The notes beneath the pieces were generated by a model. The model saw only the letters and a program-made list of their open reading frames with translations. It searched no databases and had not been told where the DNA came from. 64,000 bases of DNA from JABFRJ01 sp031374735 (GTDB taxonomy: Bacteria; Pseudomonadota; Alphaproteobacteria; Rhizobiales; Hyphomicrobiaceae). Shown here one piece after another: positions 26,985 through 34,427 of the stretch (its first letter is position 1; each line of letters opens with the position of its first letter). Where the stretch lies: positions 22,309 to 86,308 of the forward strand of contig JANMGQ010000060.1 of NCBI GenBank assembly GCA_031374735.1, written 5' to 3'. Made by a program: the position numbers and the translations under genes.

Positions 26985-27211
26985 TAATACCAGTGGAGAA
27001 AATTTCTGACTGAAGACTTATCCCACCCACTGTCATGGCCGGGCTTGTCCCGGCCACCCATCGCACAACGAGCGCGGTAGCGCCCATGGTGTTGACGCGC
27101 CTCAACACGCAGGCACGGCTGCGTGCGCTGCGCGATGGGTGGCCGGCACGAATGGCCGGCCATGACAGTGTGGAGAGGCGCATCCGTCAGTTATTCTGGC
27201 CACTGGTATAA
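26985..27211. mobile_element. MITE-like palindromic element, no coding capacity
   Basis: The 392-bp gap 26869-27260 holds this element and no gene. Its ends are inverted repeats: ATACCAGTGG at 26987-26996 and CCACTGGTAT at 27200-27209. On both sides the repeat continues, 9 nt inward, with CTGAC (27006-27010; complement 27186-27190). Nested inside is a second inverted pair of about 36-40 nt (27029-27064 and 27132-27171, core TGTCATGGCCGG and GGTGGCCGG), plus a small hairpin GTGTTGA/TCAACAC. It looks like a miniature inverted-repeat element of about 225 bp. A target-site duplication is not clear. Confidence 0.6.
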
Positions 27212-27260
27212 GAGGTGAAAATTGAATTGCCCTGCCCTGCAACGATGCTAGAGCGCGCCC

Positions 27261-28052
27261 ATGACCGATATCCTCGCCAAGATCACCGCCACGAAAGAGC
27301 GCGAAGTGGCAGCCGCAAAAGCGGCAACACCGCTCAACGTGCTTGAGGCAGCCGCGCGCAAAGCGTCTGCCGTGCGGCCGTTCGCTGATGCGCTGTCCGC
27401 ACGCCATGCGGCAGGCAAGCCGGCGCTGATCGCTGAGATCAAAAAGGCGTCGCCGTCCAAGGGGCTTATCCGGCCCGACTTTAACCCGCCGGCGCTGGCC
27501 AGAGCCTACGCAGACGGCGGGGCCGCCTGCCTGTCGGTGCTGACGGACCGTGAATACTTTCAAGGCGCGCCTGAGTATCTGCAGGCCGCCCGAGCCGCTT
27601 GCACTCTGCCCGCCCTGCGCAAGGACTTCATGATCGATCCCTACCAGGTGGTCGAGGCCCGTGCCTGGGCCGCAGATTGCATCCTGATCATCCTTGCCGA
27701 GGTCGATGACGCAACTGCCCTGGCGCTGGCCGAAACCGCACGCGCGTGGGGCATGGATGCCATTGCCGAAGTCCACGATGCGCCGGAGTTGGAGCGCGCG
27801 CTGCGCCTGCCGTGCCGTCTGATCGGCATCAACAACCGCAATCTGAAGACGTTCGAAGTCACGCTTGCGACAACGGAGCGGCTTGCCCCGTTTGTGCCCA
27901 AGGATCGCATCGTGATCGGCGAGAGCGGGATTTTCACGCCGGCCGACCTTGCGCGCCTGTCTAAGGTCGGCGTCAACACGTTCCTGGTTGGCGAAAGCCT
28001 GATGCGACAGGCGGATGTGACGGCCGCGACCAAGGTGTTGCTTGGGTCGTGA
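27261..28052 (+). CDS. trpC: Indole-3-glycerol-phosphate synthase
   Basis: A 263-residue TIM-barrel enzyme that converts CdRP to indole-3-glycerol phosphate in tryptophan synthesis. The conserved IAEIKKASPSKG (catalytic Lys, about 55-66), ALRKDFMIDPYQV, IGINNRNLKTF and IGESGIFTPAD are all present. It stands alone here: trpG/trpD and moaC/moeA, its usual alphaproteobacterial neighbours, are not adjacent. It lies 49 bp after the MITE-like element, so its promoter region adjoins or overlaps that repeat. Confidence 0.95.
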   Translation: MTDILAKITATKEREVAAAKAATPLNVLEAAARKASAVRPFADALSARHAAGKPALIAEIKKASPSKGLIRPDFNPPALARAYADGGAACLSVLTDREYFQGAPEYLQAARAACTLPALRKDFMIDPYQVVEARAWAADCILIILAEVDDATALALAETARAWGMDAIAEVHDAPELERALRLPCRLIGINNRNLKTFEVTLATTERLAPFVPKDRIVIGESGIFTPADLARLSKVGVNTFLVGESLMRQADVTAATKVLLGS

Positions 28053-28090
28053 GAACGAGGTTGGTATTTTGTAAGTTATGAGATACAGTC

Positions 28091-28389
28091 GTGATCGAGG
28101 TTAGACAGACGGATCGCTTCAAATCTTGGCTCAAGGCGCTGCGTGACAGCCGTGCGAAAGCCAAATCGCGTCGCGCATCCGGCGGCTTGCAGATGGGAAC
28201 GCAGGCGACGTGAAACCGGTCGGCGAAGGGATCAGCGAATTTCGGATCCATCACGGCCCCGGCTACCGGGTCTACTTCGTCAGGTTTGGCGAAGCTGTGG
28301 TCGTACTCCTGTGTGGTGGCGACAAGAGCACACAAGACGCTGACATCGTGGACGCGAAAGCATTGGCCGCATCACTTGAGGAGCACTGA
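28091..28389 (+). pseudogene. Frameshifted HigB/RelE-type toxin gene
   Basis: From GTG 28091 the frame reads VIEVRQTDRFKSWLKALRDS, typical of the phage-derived Gp49/HigB-1 toxin family, then hits TGA at 28211. Family-like sequence continues in another frame from about 28165 (IASRIRRLADGNAGDVKPVG, later HHGPGYRVYFV and LLCGGDKSTQ) to TGA 28387. Restoring one A to the AAA run at 28163-28165 joins both halves into a 99-codon gene. So the toxin carries a 1-nt deletion in a short homopolymer, real or a sequencing error. The antitoxin follows after 2 bp. Confidence 0.8.
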
Positions 28390-28391
28390 CG

Positions 28392-28676
28392 ATGGCCGTT
28401 AAAACCACCGTGTTCGACCCTGCTGATTTTCTCGACGATGACGAGGCGGTTGCGGCCTACATTGAAGACGCCTTGGAGACTGAGGATCCCGCGTTCATTG
28501 CACGCGCCATCGGTGACGTGGCCCGCGCGCGCGGCATGTCGAGAGTCGCGAGCGCGACAGGCTTGGCTCGCGAAAATCTTTACAAGGCACTGAGCAGTGA
28601 CGGGAACCCAGAGTTTGCGACAATTCTCAAGGTCTTGAAGGCGCTCGGTGTGAGGCTTGCGATCGCCACCCCATGA
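28392..28676 (+). CDS. HigA-type addiction-module antitoxin (HTH)
   Basis: A 94-residue DNA-binding antitoxin. The N-terminus is acidic (FDPADFLDDDEAVAAYIEDA). A helix-turn-helix follows: MSRVASATGLARENLYKALS, then FATILKVLKALGVRL. This matches the probable addiction-module antidote family that pairs with HigB-1/Gp49 toxins. The toxin gene 2 bp upstream is frameshifted, so this antitoxin may be an orphan. Its stop overlaps the kamA-like start (ATGA), so the pair heads a transcript with kamA, mutT and perhaps cca. Confidence 0.88.
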   Translation: MAVKTTVFDPADFLDDDEAVAAYIEDALETEDPAFIARAIGDVARARGMSRVASATGLARENLYKALSSDGNPEFATILKVLKALGVRLAIATP

Positions 28677-29713
28677 CCGCTGAAACCCTTCGCGCGCTCG
28701 ATGCGCTGGCGCGCGCCGGGCATATTGGCAGCGCGACCGATGTCGACCTGCAGCGCGTCGCCGATCGCTATGCGATCGCGATCACGCCCGAGATGGCGGC
28801 GCTGATCCGAGGCACGCCGAGCGATGACCCCATCGCCCGCCAGTTCGTGCCAACCGCGGATGAACTGGTCTCACGCCCGAACGAAAGCGCCGATCCCATT
28901 GGTGACAAGCGGCACGAAGTGGTGCCCGGCCTGATTCACCGCTATCGCGACCGCGTGTTGCTAAAGGTGACGCACGCCTGCCCGGTCTATTGCCGGTTCT
29001 GCTTTCGCCGCGAGATGGTCGGGCCCGGGGGCGAGCAGGCGCTGGCGGGTGCGAAGCTTGAAGCAGCCCTCGCATACATTGCCAAGAAGCCCGAGATTTT
29101 TGAGGTGATACTCACCGGCGGCGATCCGCTGACGTTGTCGCCGCGGCGCATTGCGCTGCTGCGTGATCGCCTCGCCGAGATCGAGCATGTGAGGGTGCAG
29201 CGCTGGCACACACGCGTGCCCGTGGTCGACCCAGGCAAGATCGATGCCGCGATGATCAAGGCGCTGCGCCATCATGACAAGGCCGTGTACGTTGCCATCC
29301 ACTGCAATCACCCGCGCGAACTGACGCCTGCCGCACGCGACGCCATCCGTCGACTCGTCGATGCAGGCATCGTTTTGTTGAGCCAAACCGTGCTGCTCAA
29401 AGGCGTCAACAACGATGCAGCCGTACTCGCAGACTTGATGCGTGCGTTCGTTTCGTTGCGTGTCAAACCCTACTATCTGCATCACGCTGACCTTGCCCCT
29501 GGCACAGCGCATTTCCGCACGACCATTGCCGAGGGACGCGCGATTATGACGGCGTTGCGGGGCAAACTGTCAGGCCTCGCGCAGCCGACCTACGTGCTCG
29601 ATATTCCCGGCGGCGTGGCGAAGGTGCCGATCGGGCCGGACTACGTCGGCGATGGCATCGTCATCGATCCCGACGGCAACACGCATTCTTACCCGCGCGA
29701 GGATCTGCCGTGA
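28673..29713 (+). CDS. Lysine 2,3-aminomutase family radical-SAM protein (EpmB/KamA-like)
   Basis: A 346-residue radical-SAM enzyme with the 4Fe-4S motif CPVYCRFC (about 103-110) and a PLP-Lys region near the C-terminus (IPGGVAKVP). The length is that of EpmB, which makes beta-lysine on elongation factor P, rather than the longer catabolic KamA. epmA and efp are not in the window, so EF-P modification is inferred from family only. It needs Fe-S clusters. It overlaps both the antitoxin stop and the mutT start by 4 nt. Confidence 0.88.
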   Translation: MTAETLRALDALARAGHIGSATDVDLQRVADRYAIAITPEMAALIRGTPSDDPIARQFVPTADELVSRPNESADPIGDKRHEVVPGLIHRYRDRVLLKVTHACPVYCRFCFRREMVGPGGEQALAGAKLEAALAYIAKKPEIFEVILTGGDPLTLSPRRIALLRDRLAEIEHVRVQRWHTRVPVVDPGKIDAAMIKALRHHDKAVYVAIHCNHPRELTPAARDAIRRLVDAGIVLLSQTVLLKGVNNDAAVLADLMRAFVSLRVKPYYLHHADLAPGTAHFRTTIAEGRAIMTALRGKLSGLAQPTYVLDIPGGVAKVPIGPDYVGDGIVIDPDGNTHSYPREDLP

Positions 29714-30114
29714 CCAAAAAGGTCGTTCTTGTCGTGGCAGCCGCCCTCATCGATGTCGACGGCCGCGTGCTGATCGCACAACGGCCGCAGGGCCGTTCCA
29801 TGGCCGGGCTGTGGGAGTTTCCCGGTGGCAAAGTGGAGCCCGGCGAGTTGCCGGAGGCCGCGCTGATCCGCGAGCTACACGAAGAACTGTCGATCGAGGT
29901 GCGCCCGAAGTGTTTGGCGCCGTTTACGTTTGCCTCGCACAGTTATGACGACTTCCATCTGCTGATGCCGCTGTATGTGTGCCGCAACTGGCTCGGCGAG
30001 GTGACGCCGCGTGAAGGCCAGCGCATCGCCTGGGTGCGCGCGAACCGTCTCGGTGATTACGACATGCCGCCAGCAGACGAGCCGCTGCGCACGATGCTGC
30101 GGGATTTGCTATGA
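29710..30114 (+). CDS. mutT: MutT-type Nudix hydrolase (8-oxo-dGTP diphosphatase)
   Basis: A 134-residue Nudix enzyme that removes oxidised dGTP. The Nudix box is complete: GGKVEPGELPEAALIRELHE followed by E (about 38-59). The start is GTG 29710, overlapping the kamA stop (GTGA). DNA-preceded phrases such as VLIAQRPQGRSMAGLWEFPG match MutT closely. It is followed 8 bp later by cca. Confidence 0.9.
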   Translation: MTKKVVLVVAAALIDVDGRVLIAQRPQGRSMAGLWEFPGGKVEPGELPEAALIRELHEELSIEVRPKCLAPFTFASHSYDDFHLLMPLYVCRNWLGEVTPREGQRIAWVRANRLGDYDMPPADEPLRTMLRDLL

Positions 30115-30121
30115 TGTCACG

Positions 30122-31345
30122 ATGATCAGCCTTCCCCGCATCGACGCTGATTGGCTGACGCGGCCCGCCACGCAGGCCGTGTTCGCAGCCCTCGCGCGGT
30201 CGGGCCACGAGGGGCGTGTGGTCGGCGGCGCGGTTCGCAATGCGCTGATCGGCAAGCCCGTCGCGGATATCGACATCGCCACGCCCGCAACGCCGGAGCA
30301 GGTGATCGACGCTGCCACTGCCGCAGGACTGAACGTCGTGCCAACCGGGCTCAAGCACGGCACCGTCACCGTGATGTCGGAGCATACCCCGCATGAGGTC
30401 ACGACGCTGCGGCGCGACGTTGAGACAGATGGGCGGCATGCTGTTGTGGCGTTCACGGCCGATTGGGCCGCTGACGCGGGCCGGCGGGATTTCACGATCA
30501 ACGCGCTGTATTGCGATGCGGCCGGCGTCGTACATGATCCACTCGGCGGCTATGCCGACCTTGCGGCCCGCCGGGTGCGCTTCATTGGCGATGCGCAGGC
30601 GCGCATTCGTGAGGACTATCTGCGCATCCTGCGCTTTTTCCGCTTCACGGCGGAGTATGCCGAGGGCGAGATCGACCCGCACGGGCTGCAGGCATCGTGT
30701 GAGTTGCGCGAGGGACTGCAGCGTTTGTCAGCCGAGCGGATCCGCGTTGAGGTGCTGAAGATCCTCACGGCACGGCGGGCGCCCGAGATGATCGATGTCA
30801 TGTATGACCACGCGTTCTGGGTGCCGCTGCTGGGCTTGGCGCCGGTGCCGCAGCACGCAAAGCGATTGATTGCGCTCACCCCGCAGAGTGACGCGCTTTT
30901 GCGTCTCTTTGCCCTGTCGATTGCGACGCTGGAAGACGCAGGGCAGATTGCCCAACGCCTTCGCCTTTCGACGGCCGAGAGGGAGCGCCTTGCGGTCTGT
31001 GCTTGGATGGTGGAACGCGTAGGCAATGCCATGCCTGACAACACGGTACATCGCTGGATCTACACGCATGGTGCTGAGCGATTGCGCGAGGCGCTCGACA
31101 TCACCGAGACGCGCCGCGGCGCCGATCCCACATGGCCGCGCCTGCGCAACATATCCGTCACGTGGCCGCGGCCAACGTTTCCCATCCGCGGCAGAGACCT
31201 CATCGAACGCGGCCTCATGCCTGGCCCCGCCATGGGCGAGACATTGCGCGCGCTGGAAGCGTGGTGGATGGATCAGGACTTCGCGCCGGACCGTAAGCCC
31301 CTTCTCGCACGCCTCGCGCAAATGCCACATTCCCGACCCACATGA
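30122..31345 (+). CDS. cca: CCA tRNA nucleotidyltransferase / poly(A) polymerase family
   Basis: A 407-residue class II nucleotidyltransferase that adds or repairs the 3' CCA of tRNA. The palm motif GGAVRNALIG...DIDIAT (about 36-57) supplies the catalytic Asp pair, followed by RRDFTINAL and the RNA-binding DPLGGYADLAARRVRFIG and EDYLRILRFFRF. There is no HD domain. ATG 30122 is preferred because it places the palm at the expected distance. It follows mutT by 7 bp. Confidence 0.92.
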   Translation: MISLPRIDADWLTRPATQAVFAALARSGHEGRVVGGAVRNALIGKPVADIDIATPATPEQVIDAATAAGLNVVPTGLKHGTVTVMSEHTPHEVTTLRRDVETDGRHAVVAFTADWAADAGRRDFTINALYCDAAGVVHDPLGGYADLAARRVRFIGDAQARIREDYLRILRFFRFTAEYAEGEIDPHGLQASCELREGLQRLSAERIRVEVLKILTARRAPEMIDVMYDHAFWVPLLGLAPVPQHAKRLIALTPQSDALLRLFALSIATLEDAGQIAQRLRLSTAERERLAVCAWMVERVGNAMPDNTVHRWIYTHGAERLREALDITETRRGADPTWPRLRNISVTWPRPTFPIRGRDLIERGLMPGPAMGETLRALEAWWMDQDFAPDRKPLLARLAQMPHSRPT

Positions 31346-31367
31346 CCGCCTTTGCCGGAGCCTGGAC

Positions 31368-31886
31368 ATGCCCACCATTCACGTCTGCCCCCTGCATCTG
31401 GTGCCGGATGAGGCGCGCCGCTTGCGGCCCTCGCGCCTCGTCACGCTGCTGTCTCCGTATGGGGCCATGCCAGAGCGGCCGGAGCATCTCGCGCCCGACC
31501 AACACTTGACCCGCCTCTTCCATGACATCGATGCCGAGATCGATGACCTCATTGCGCCCTCACGGCTTGATGTGCAGGCGGTGATCGACTTTGCCCGCGG
31601 CTGGCAGCGCGAGGCGCCGATGCTGATTCACTGCTACGCGGGCATCAGCCGATCGACGGCGGCAGCCCTGATCTCTGCCATCACCATCAACCCGGATCTC
31701 GACGACGACGTGCTGGCAAAGCGGCTGCGTGAGGTGTCACCCTCGGCAAAGCCGAATATCCGCATGATCAGCATGGCCGATCTGATGCTGGGGCGGGCCG
31801 GGCGGCTGCTCGACGCCGTCTCGGACATGAGCGTTGGCGAATTGGCGCCGCACGGTCAGCCATTTGAGCTTGTGACGAAGCCCTGA
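31368..31886 (+). CDS. Tyrosine/dual-specificity phosphatase-like protein
   Basis: A 172-residue cytoplasmic protein with the Cys-phosphatase P-loop HCYAGISRST (about 86-95), matching HCxxGxxRS/T, and an acidic loop upstream that could provide the general acid. The C-terminal third is helical. Similar small proteins occur across Hyphomicrobiales without a known substrate. It lies 22 bp after cca on the same strand, followed by an AT-rich hairpin. Confidence 0.78.
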   Translation: MPTIHVCPLHLVPDEARRLRPSRLVTLLSPYGAMPERPEHLAPDQHLTRLFHDIDAEIDDLIAPSRLDVQAVIDFARGWQREAPMLIHCYAGISRSTAAALISAITINPDLDDDVLAKRLREVSPSAKPNIRMISMADLMLGRAGRLLDAVSDMSVGELAPHGQPFELVTKP

Positions 31887-31913
31887 CAATCCGCCGTCAC
31901 CGCTTACAACCCG

Positions 31914-31949
31914 TTGCATTTCAATCGGTTTACACCAGTTGAAATGCAA
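31914..31949. terminator. AT-rich inverted repeat between phosphatase and NadQ-like gene
   Basis: Perfect 11-bp arms TTGCATTTCAA (31914-31924) and TTGAAATGCAA (31939-31949), extended by an inner GG/CC pair to a 6-nt TTTACA loop, then TTTGTCTT. It could end the trpC-to-phosphatase transcripts, or be an operator for the regulator gene that starts 110 bp downstream. The sequence alone does not decide. Confidence 0.55.
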
Positions 31950-32058
31950 TTTGTCTTGCGCCGGGGAGTGAATTGCGCCTAAACGAGCGTAACTGTTTTT
32001 CCGTAACAATAGTGATCCGATTCGTGTGGGCGTGCAGCCGCCTGGGTCGAGGAGCGCC

Positions 32059-33045
32059 ATGACAGTACAAATGCCTCGCTTGTCCGAGCCGGCGAATGCG
32101 GCTCGACATCAGCCAATGCGCAGTATGACGTCTGAGACGTCTTTAGCAGCGCAGCTTATTGTAGCGATTATTGCGGTCATTGATGACCAGCCGATGATCC
32201 GCCTGATCGACGGCCGATCCGGGCGCCATTTGCCAACGGCCGTGTTTCGCCCCGACGTGTCGGGCACTGAGCGGCAGTCCAGCATAGACGAGTGCTTGCG
32301 CATGGCTGTGCACCAGGACACGACCCTGGAACTTGGCCATGTCGAGCAGTTGCTGGCAACGGTGACGGACGGCTCCGCCGGCGCGCCGATGTTCTGCATC
32401 GGCTACCTCGCGCTTGCCCGTGGATCTGACCTCAGCAATGGCGAACGCGCTTCATGGCACTCCTGGTATGATCATTTCCCGTGGGAGGATTGGCGGCGCG
32501 GCCAGCCGAGCACGTTGCGGGATGGAATTTTGCCGGCGCTCGACAGCTGGGCACAAGAGGAGGTCTTTGCCGACCTCGAGCCCTCGCAGGTTCCACGCCG
32601 CCATCGCATTCATCTGTGCTTTGGTGACAACGAGCAGATGTGGGACGAAGAAAAGGTCGTCGAGCGTTTCGATTTGTTGTCAGAAGCGGGTTTGATTGGT
32701 CGAGGCAGCTCAAATGAGGCAATTGCGGCTGATCATTTGCGCTGTCTCGCTGTCGCCATGAGTCGCCTGCGCGGCCGGATCAAATCACGTCCGCTGGTTT
32801 TTGACCTGATGCCGGCGCAGTTCACACTTTATGAGCTGCAACGGACTGTTGAAGCCATTCTCGGGCCACACCTGCACAAGCAGAATTTCCGCCGGTTGGT
32901 CGAGCACATGGGGTTGGTTGAGCCCACCAATGAGATAAAGTCGCACACCGGTGGGCGTCCCGCCAAATTGTTCCGCTTCCGTCAGGCGTGCCTGCTGGAG
33001 AAGCTGCAACCGGGCCTGCGCGTTCGCGGCGCACGCGGCGGATAG
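32059..33045 (+). CDS. NadQ/NrtR-like regulator (Nudix-related domain plus winged helix)
   Basis: A 328-residue regulator. The first two thirds resemble a Nudix-fold sensor domain without a working Nudix box. The last third (about 220-325) is an NrtR-type winged helix, with FTLYELQRTVEAILG, KQNFRRLVEHMGLVE and HTGGRPAKLFRF. Alphaproteobacterial NadQ proteins with this layout control NAD synthesis genes, and that is the best guess. ATG 32059 has GAGGAG upstream. No nad genes are adjacent, so its targets must be elsewhere, besides possible autoregulation through the upstream palindrome. Confidence 0.75.
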   Translation: MTVQMPRLSEPANAARHQPMRSMTSETSLAAQLIVAIIAVIDDQPMIRLIDGRSGRHLPTAVFRPDVSGTERQSSIDECLRMAVHQDTTLELGHVEQLLATVTDGSAGAPMFCIGYLALARGSDLSNGERASWHSWYDHFPWEDWRRGQPSTLRDGILPALDSWAQEEVFADLEPSQVPRRHRIHLCFGDNEQMWDEEKVVERFDLLSEAGLIGRGSSNEAIAADHLRCLAVAMSRLRGRIKSRPLVFDLMPAQFTLYELQRTVEAILGPHLHKQNFRRLVEHMGLVEPTNEIKSHTGGRPAKLFRFRQACLLEKLQPGLRVRGARGG

Positions 33046-33057
33046 CGGAGGAATCGA

Positions 33058-33468
33058 TCAGGTCCCCTTGGGCTTGATGTGCTCAACGTCGCCACCGGCC
33101 TCCCGCCACGCTTTGAAGCCGCCAATGATATGCGCCACGGGCTTCAGGCCCATGTCTTGCGCCGTCTTGGCCGCGAGCACGGACCGCATCCCGCCCGCGC
33201 AAAAGAAAATGAACTTTTTGTCTTCGCCGAATTTCGGCTTGTAATAGGGGCTCTTCGGGTCGATCCAGAATTCGAGCATGCCGCGCGTGCAATGGAAGGC
33301 GCCCGGCACGACGCCCTCACGCTCGCCTTCGCGCGGATCGCGAATGTCGACCAACACCACGTTTGGATCCTTGGCCAGTTCGATGGCATAGGAAGCGCTG
33401 ACTTCCTCGATTTGACCGCGGGCCTCTTCAACCAGATCGGCGGCGCTCTTGGTGATGTGCTGGGGCAT
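33058..33468 (-). CDS. Rhodanese-like sulfurtransferase
   Basis: A 136-residue single-domain rhodanese. The persulfide Cys sits in the active loop FFCAGGMRS (about 94-102), with the conserved VDIRDPREGEREG and IIGGFKAWREAGG. It moves sulfane sulfur to an acceptor such as cyanide or a thiol protein. ATG 33468 is preferred over longer readings that only mirror the divergent hisF region. It is convergent with the NadQ-like gene (12 bp). Confidence 0.88.
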   Translation of the reverse strand: MPQHITKSAADLVEEARGQIEEVSASYAIELAKDPNVVLVDIRDPREGEREGVVPGAFHCTRGMLEFWIDPKSPYYKPKFGEDKKFIFFCAGGMRSVLAAKTAQDMGLKPVAHIIGGFKAWREAGGDVEHIKPKGT

Positions 33469-33619
33469 CGGCTCTGTCCTTGCTGCTGCGGGGGCGTTTG
33501 CATTGACTATGTGCCTATCGTCGGGCGAAGACAATTCGCGCCAACTGCAACGCAGGCCTGTCGGCAAGTTCGCTGGCAAATGGGTTGACTCAAGCACCGC
33601 GCATCGGCCTTTAGCGGCC

Positions 33620-34417
33620 ATGCTCAAGACCCGCATCATCCCCTGTCTCGACGTCAAGGACGGCCGTGTCGTCAAAGGCGTGAATTTCGTCGATCTCATC
33701 GATGCCGGCGACCCCGTCGAAGCCGCTGCCGCCTATGATGCGGCCGGTGCCGACGAATTGACGTTTCTCGACATCACGGCGTCGTCTGACAATCGCGAGA
33801 CCATTTTCGATATCGTCGAACGTACCGCCGCGCGCTGTTTCATGCCGCTGACAGTTGGCGGCGGCGTGCGCACCGTCGAGGACATTCGTCGCCTGCTGAA
33901 GGCTGGCGCCGACAAAGTCTCGATCAACACCGCCGCGGTGACCAACCGGCAGTTCGTGCGCGAGGCGTCCGAGAAGTTTGGGGCGCAATGCATTGTCGTT
34001 GCAATCGATGCCAAGCGCCGCCTGGTCCGCGCGTCGGCAGGCGACAACAAGAGCGAATGGGAGATCTTTACCCACGGTGGGCGCAAGGGCACTGGCATCG
34101 ACGCCGTCGAGTTCGCCATGGAGGTCGTCTCGCTCGGCGCCGGGGAGATCCTGCTCACCTCCATGGACCAGGATGGCGCCAAATCCGGCTATGACATCGC
34201 GTTAACCCGTGCCGTCAGCGACGCCGTGGCGGTGCCGGTGATCGCCTCCGGTGGCGTCGGCACGCTCGATCATCTTGTTGCGGGCGTGAAAGACGGGCAC
34301 GCGAGTGCCGTGCTGGCGGCCTCGATCTTCCACTTCGGCACCTATACGATCCAACAGGCCAAGGCGCATATGGCCGCCGCCGGCATCCCCGTGCGTTTGC
34401 CTGCTACGGCTGCTTGA
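33620..34417 (+). CDS. hisF: Imidazole glycerol phosphate synthase subunit HisF
   Basis: A 265-residue cyclase subunit of the HisF-HisH complex that forms IGP and AICAR in histidine synthesis. Motifs are intact: IIPCLDVKDGRVVKGVNF (catalytic Asp near 11), LTVGGGVRT, SINTAAV, MDQDGAKSGYD (second Asp) and PVIASGGVG. ATG 33620 starts at the canonical MLKTRIIPCLD. hisH and hisA are not adjacent. It lies 10 bp before regB, so the two may be co-transcribed. Confidence 0.96.
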   Translation: MLKTRIIPCLDVKDGRVVKGVNFVDLIDAGDPVEAAAAYDAAGADELTFLDITASSDNRETIFDIVERTAARCFMPLTVGGGVRTVEDIRRLLKAGADKVSINTAAVTNRQFVREASEKFGAQCIVVAIDAKRRLVRASAGDNKSEWEIFTHGGRKGTGIDAVEFAMEVVSLGAGEILLTSMDQDGAKSGYDIALTRAVSDAVAVPVIASGGVGTLDHLVAGVKDGHASAVLAASIFHFGTYTIQQAKAHMAAAGIPVRLPATAA

Positions 34418-34427
34418 GGAGCGGCCC

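Noticed and set aside
26869..27260. tRNA or small RNA gene in the palindromic gap
   Set aside because: No cloverleaf, T-loop or anticodon pattern; symmetry is explained by the inverted-repeat element.
28091..28213. Short intact 40-codon gene (V/MIEVRQTDRF...)
   Set aside because: It is the first part of a frameshifted toxin; family sequence continues in another frame.
28150..28215. Programmed frameshift in the toxin gene
   Set aside because: The AAA run is too short and lacks a standard slippery heptamer or downstream structure, so deletion or sequencing error is more likely.
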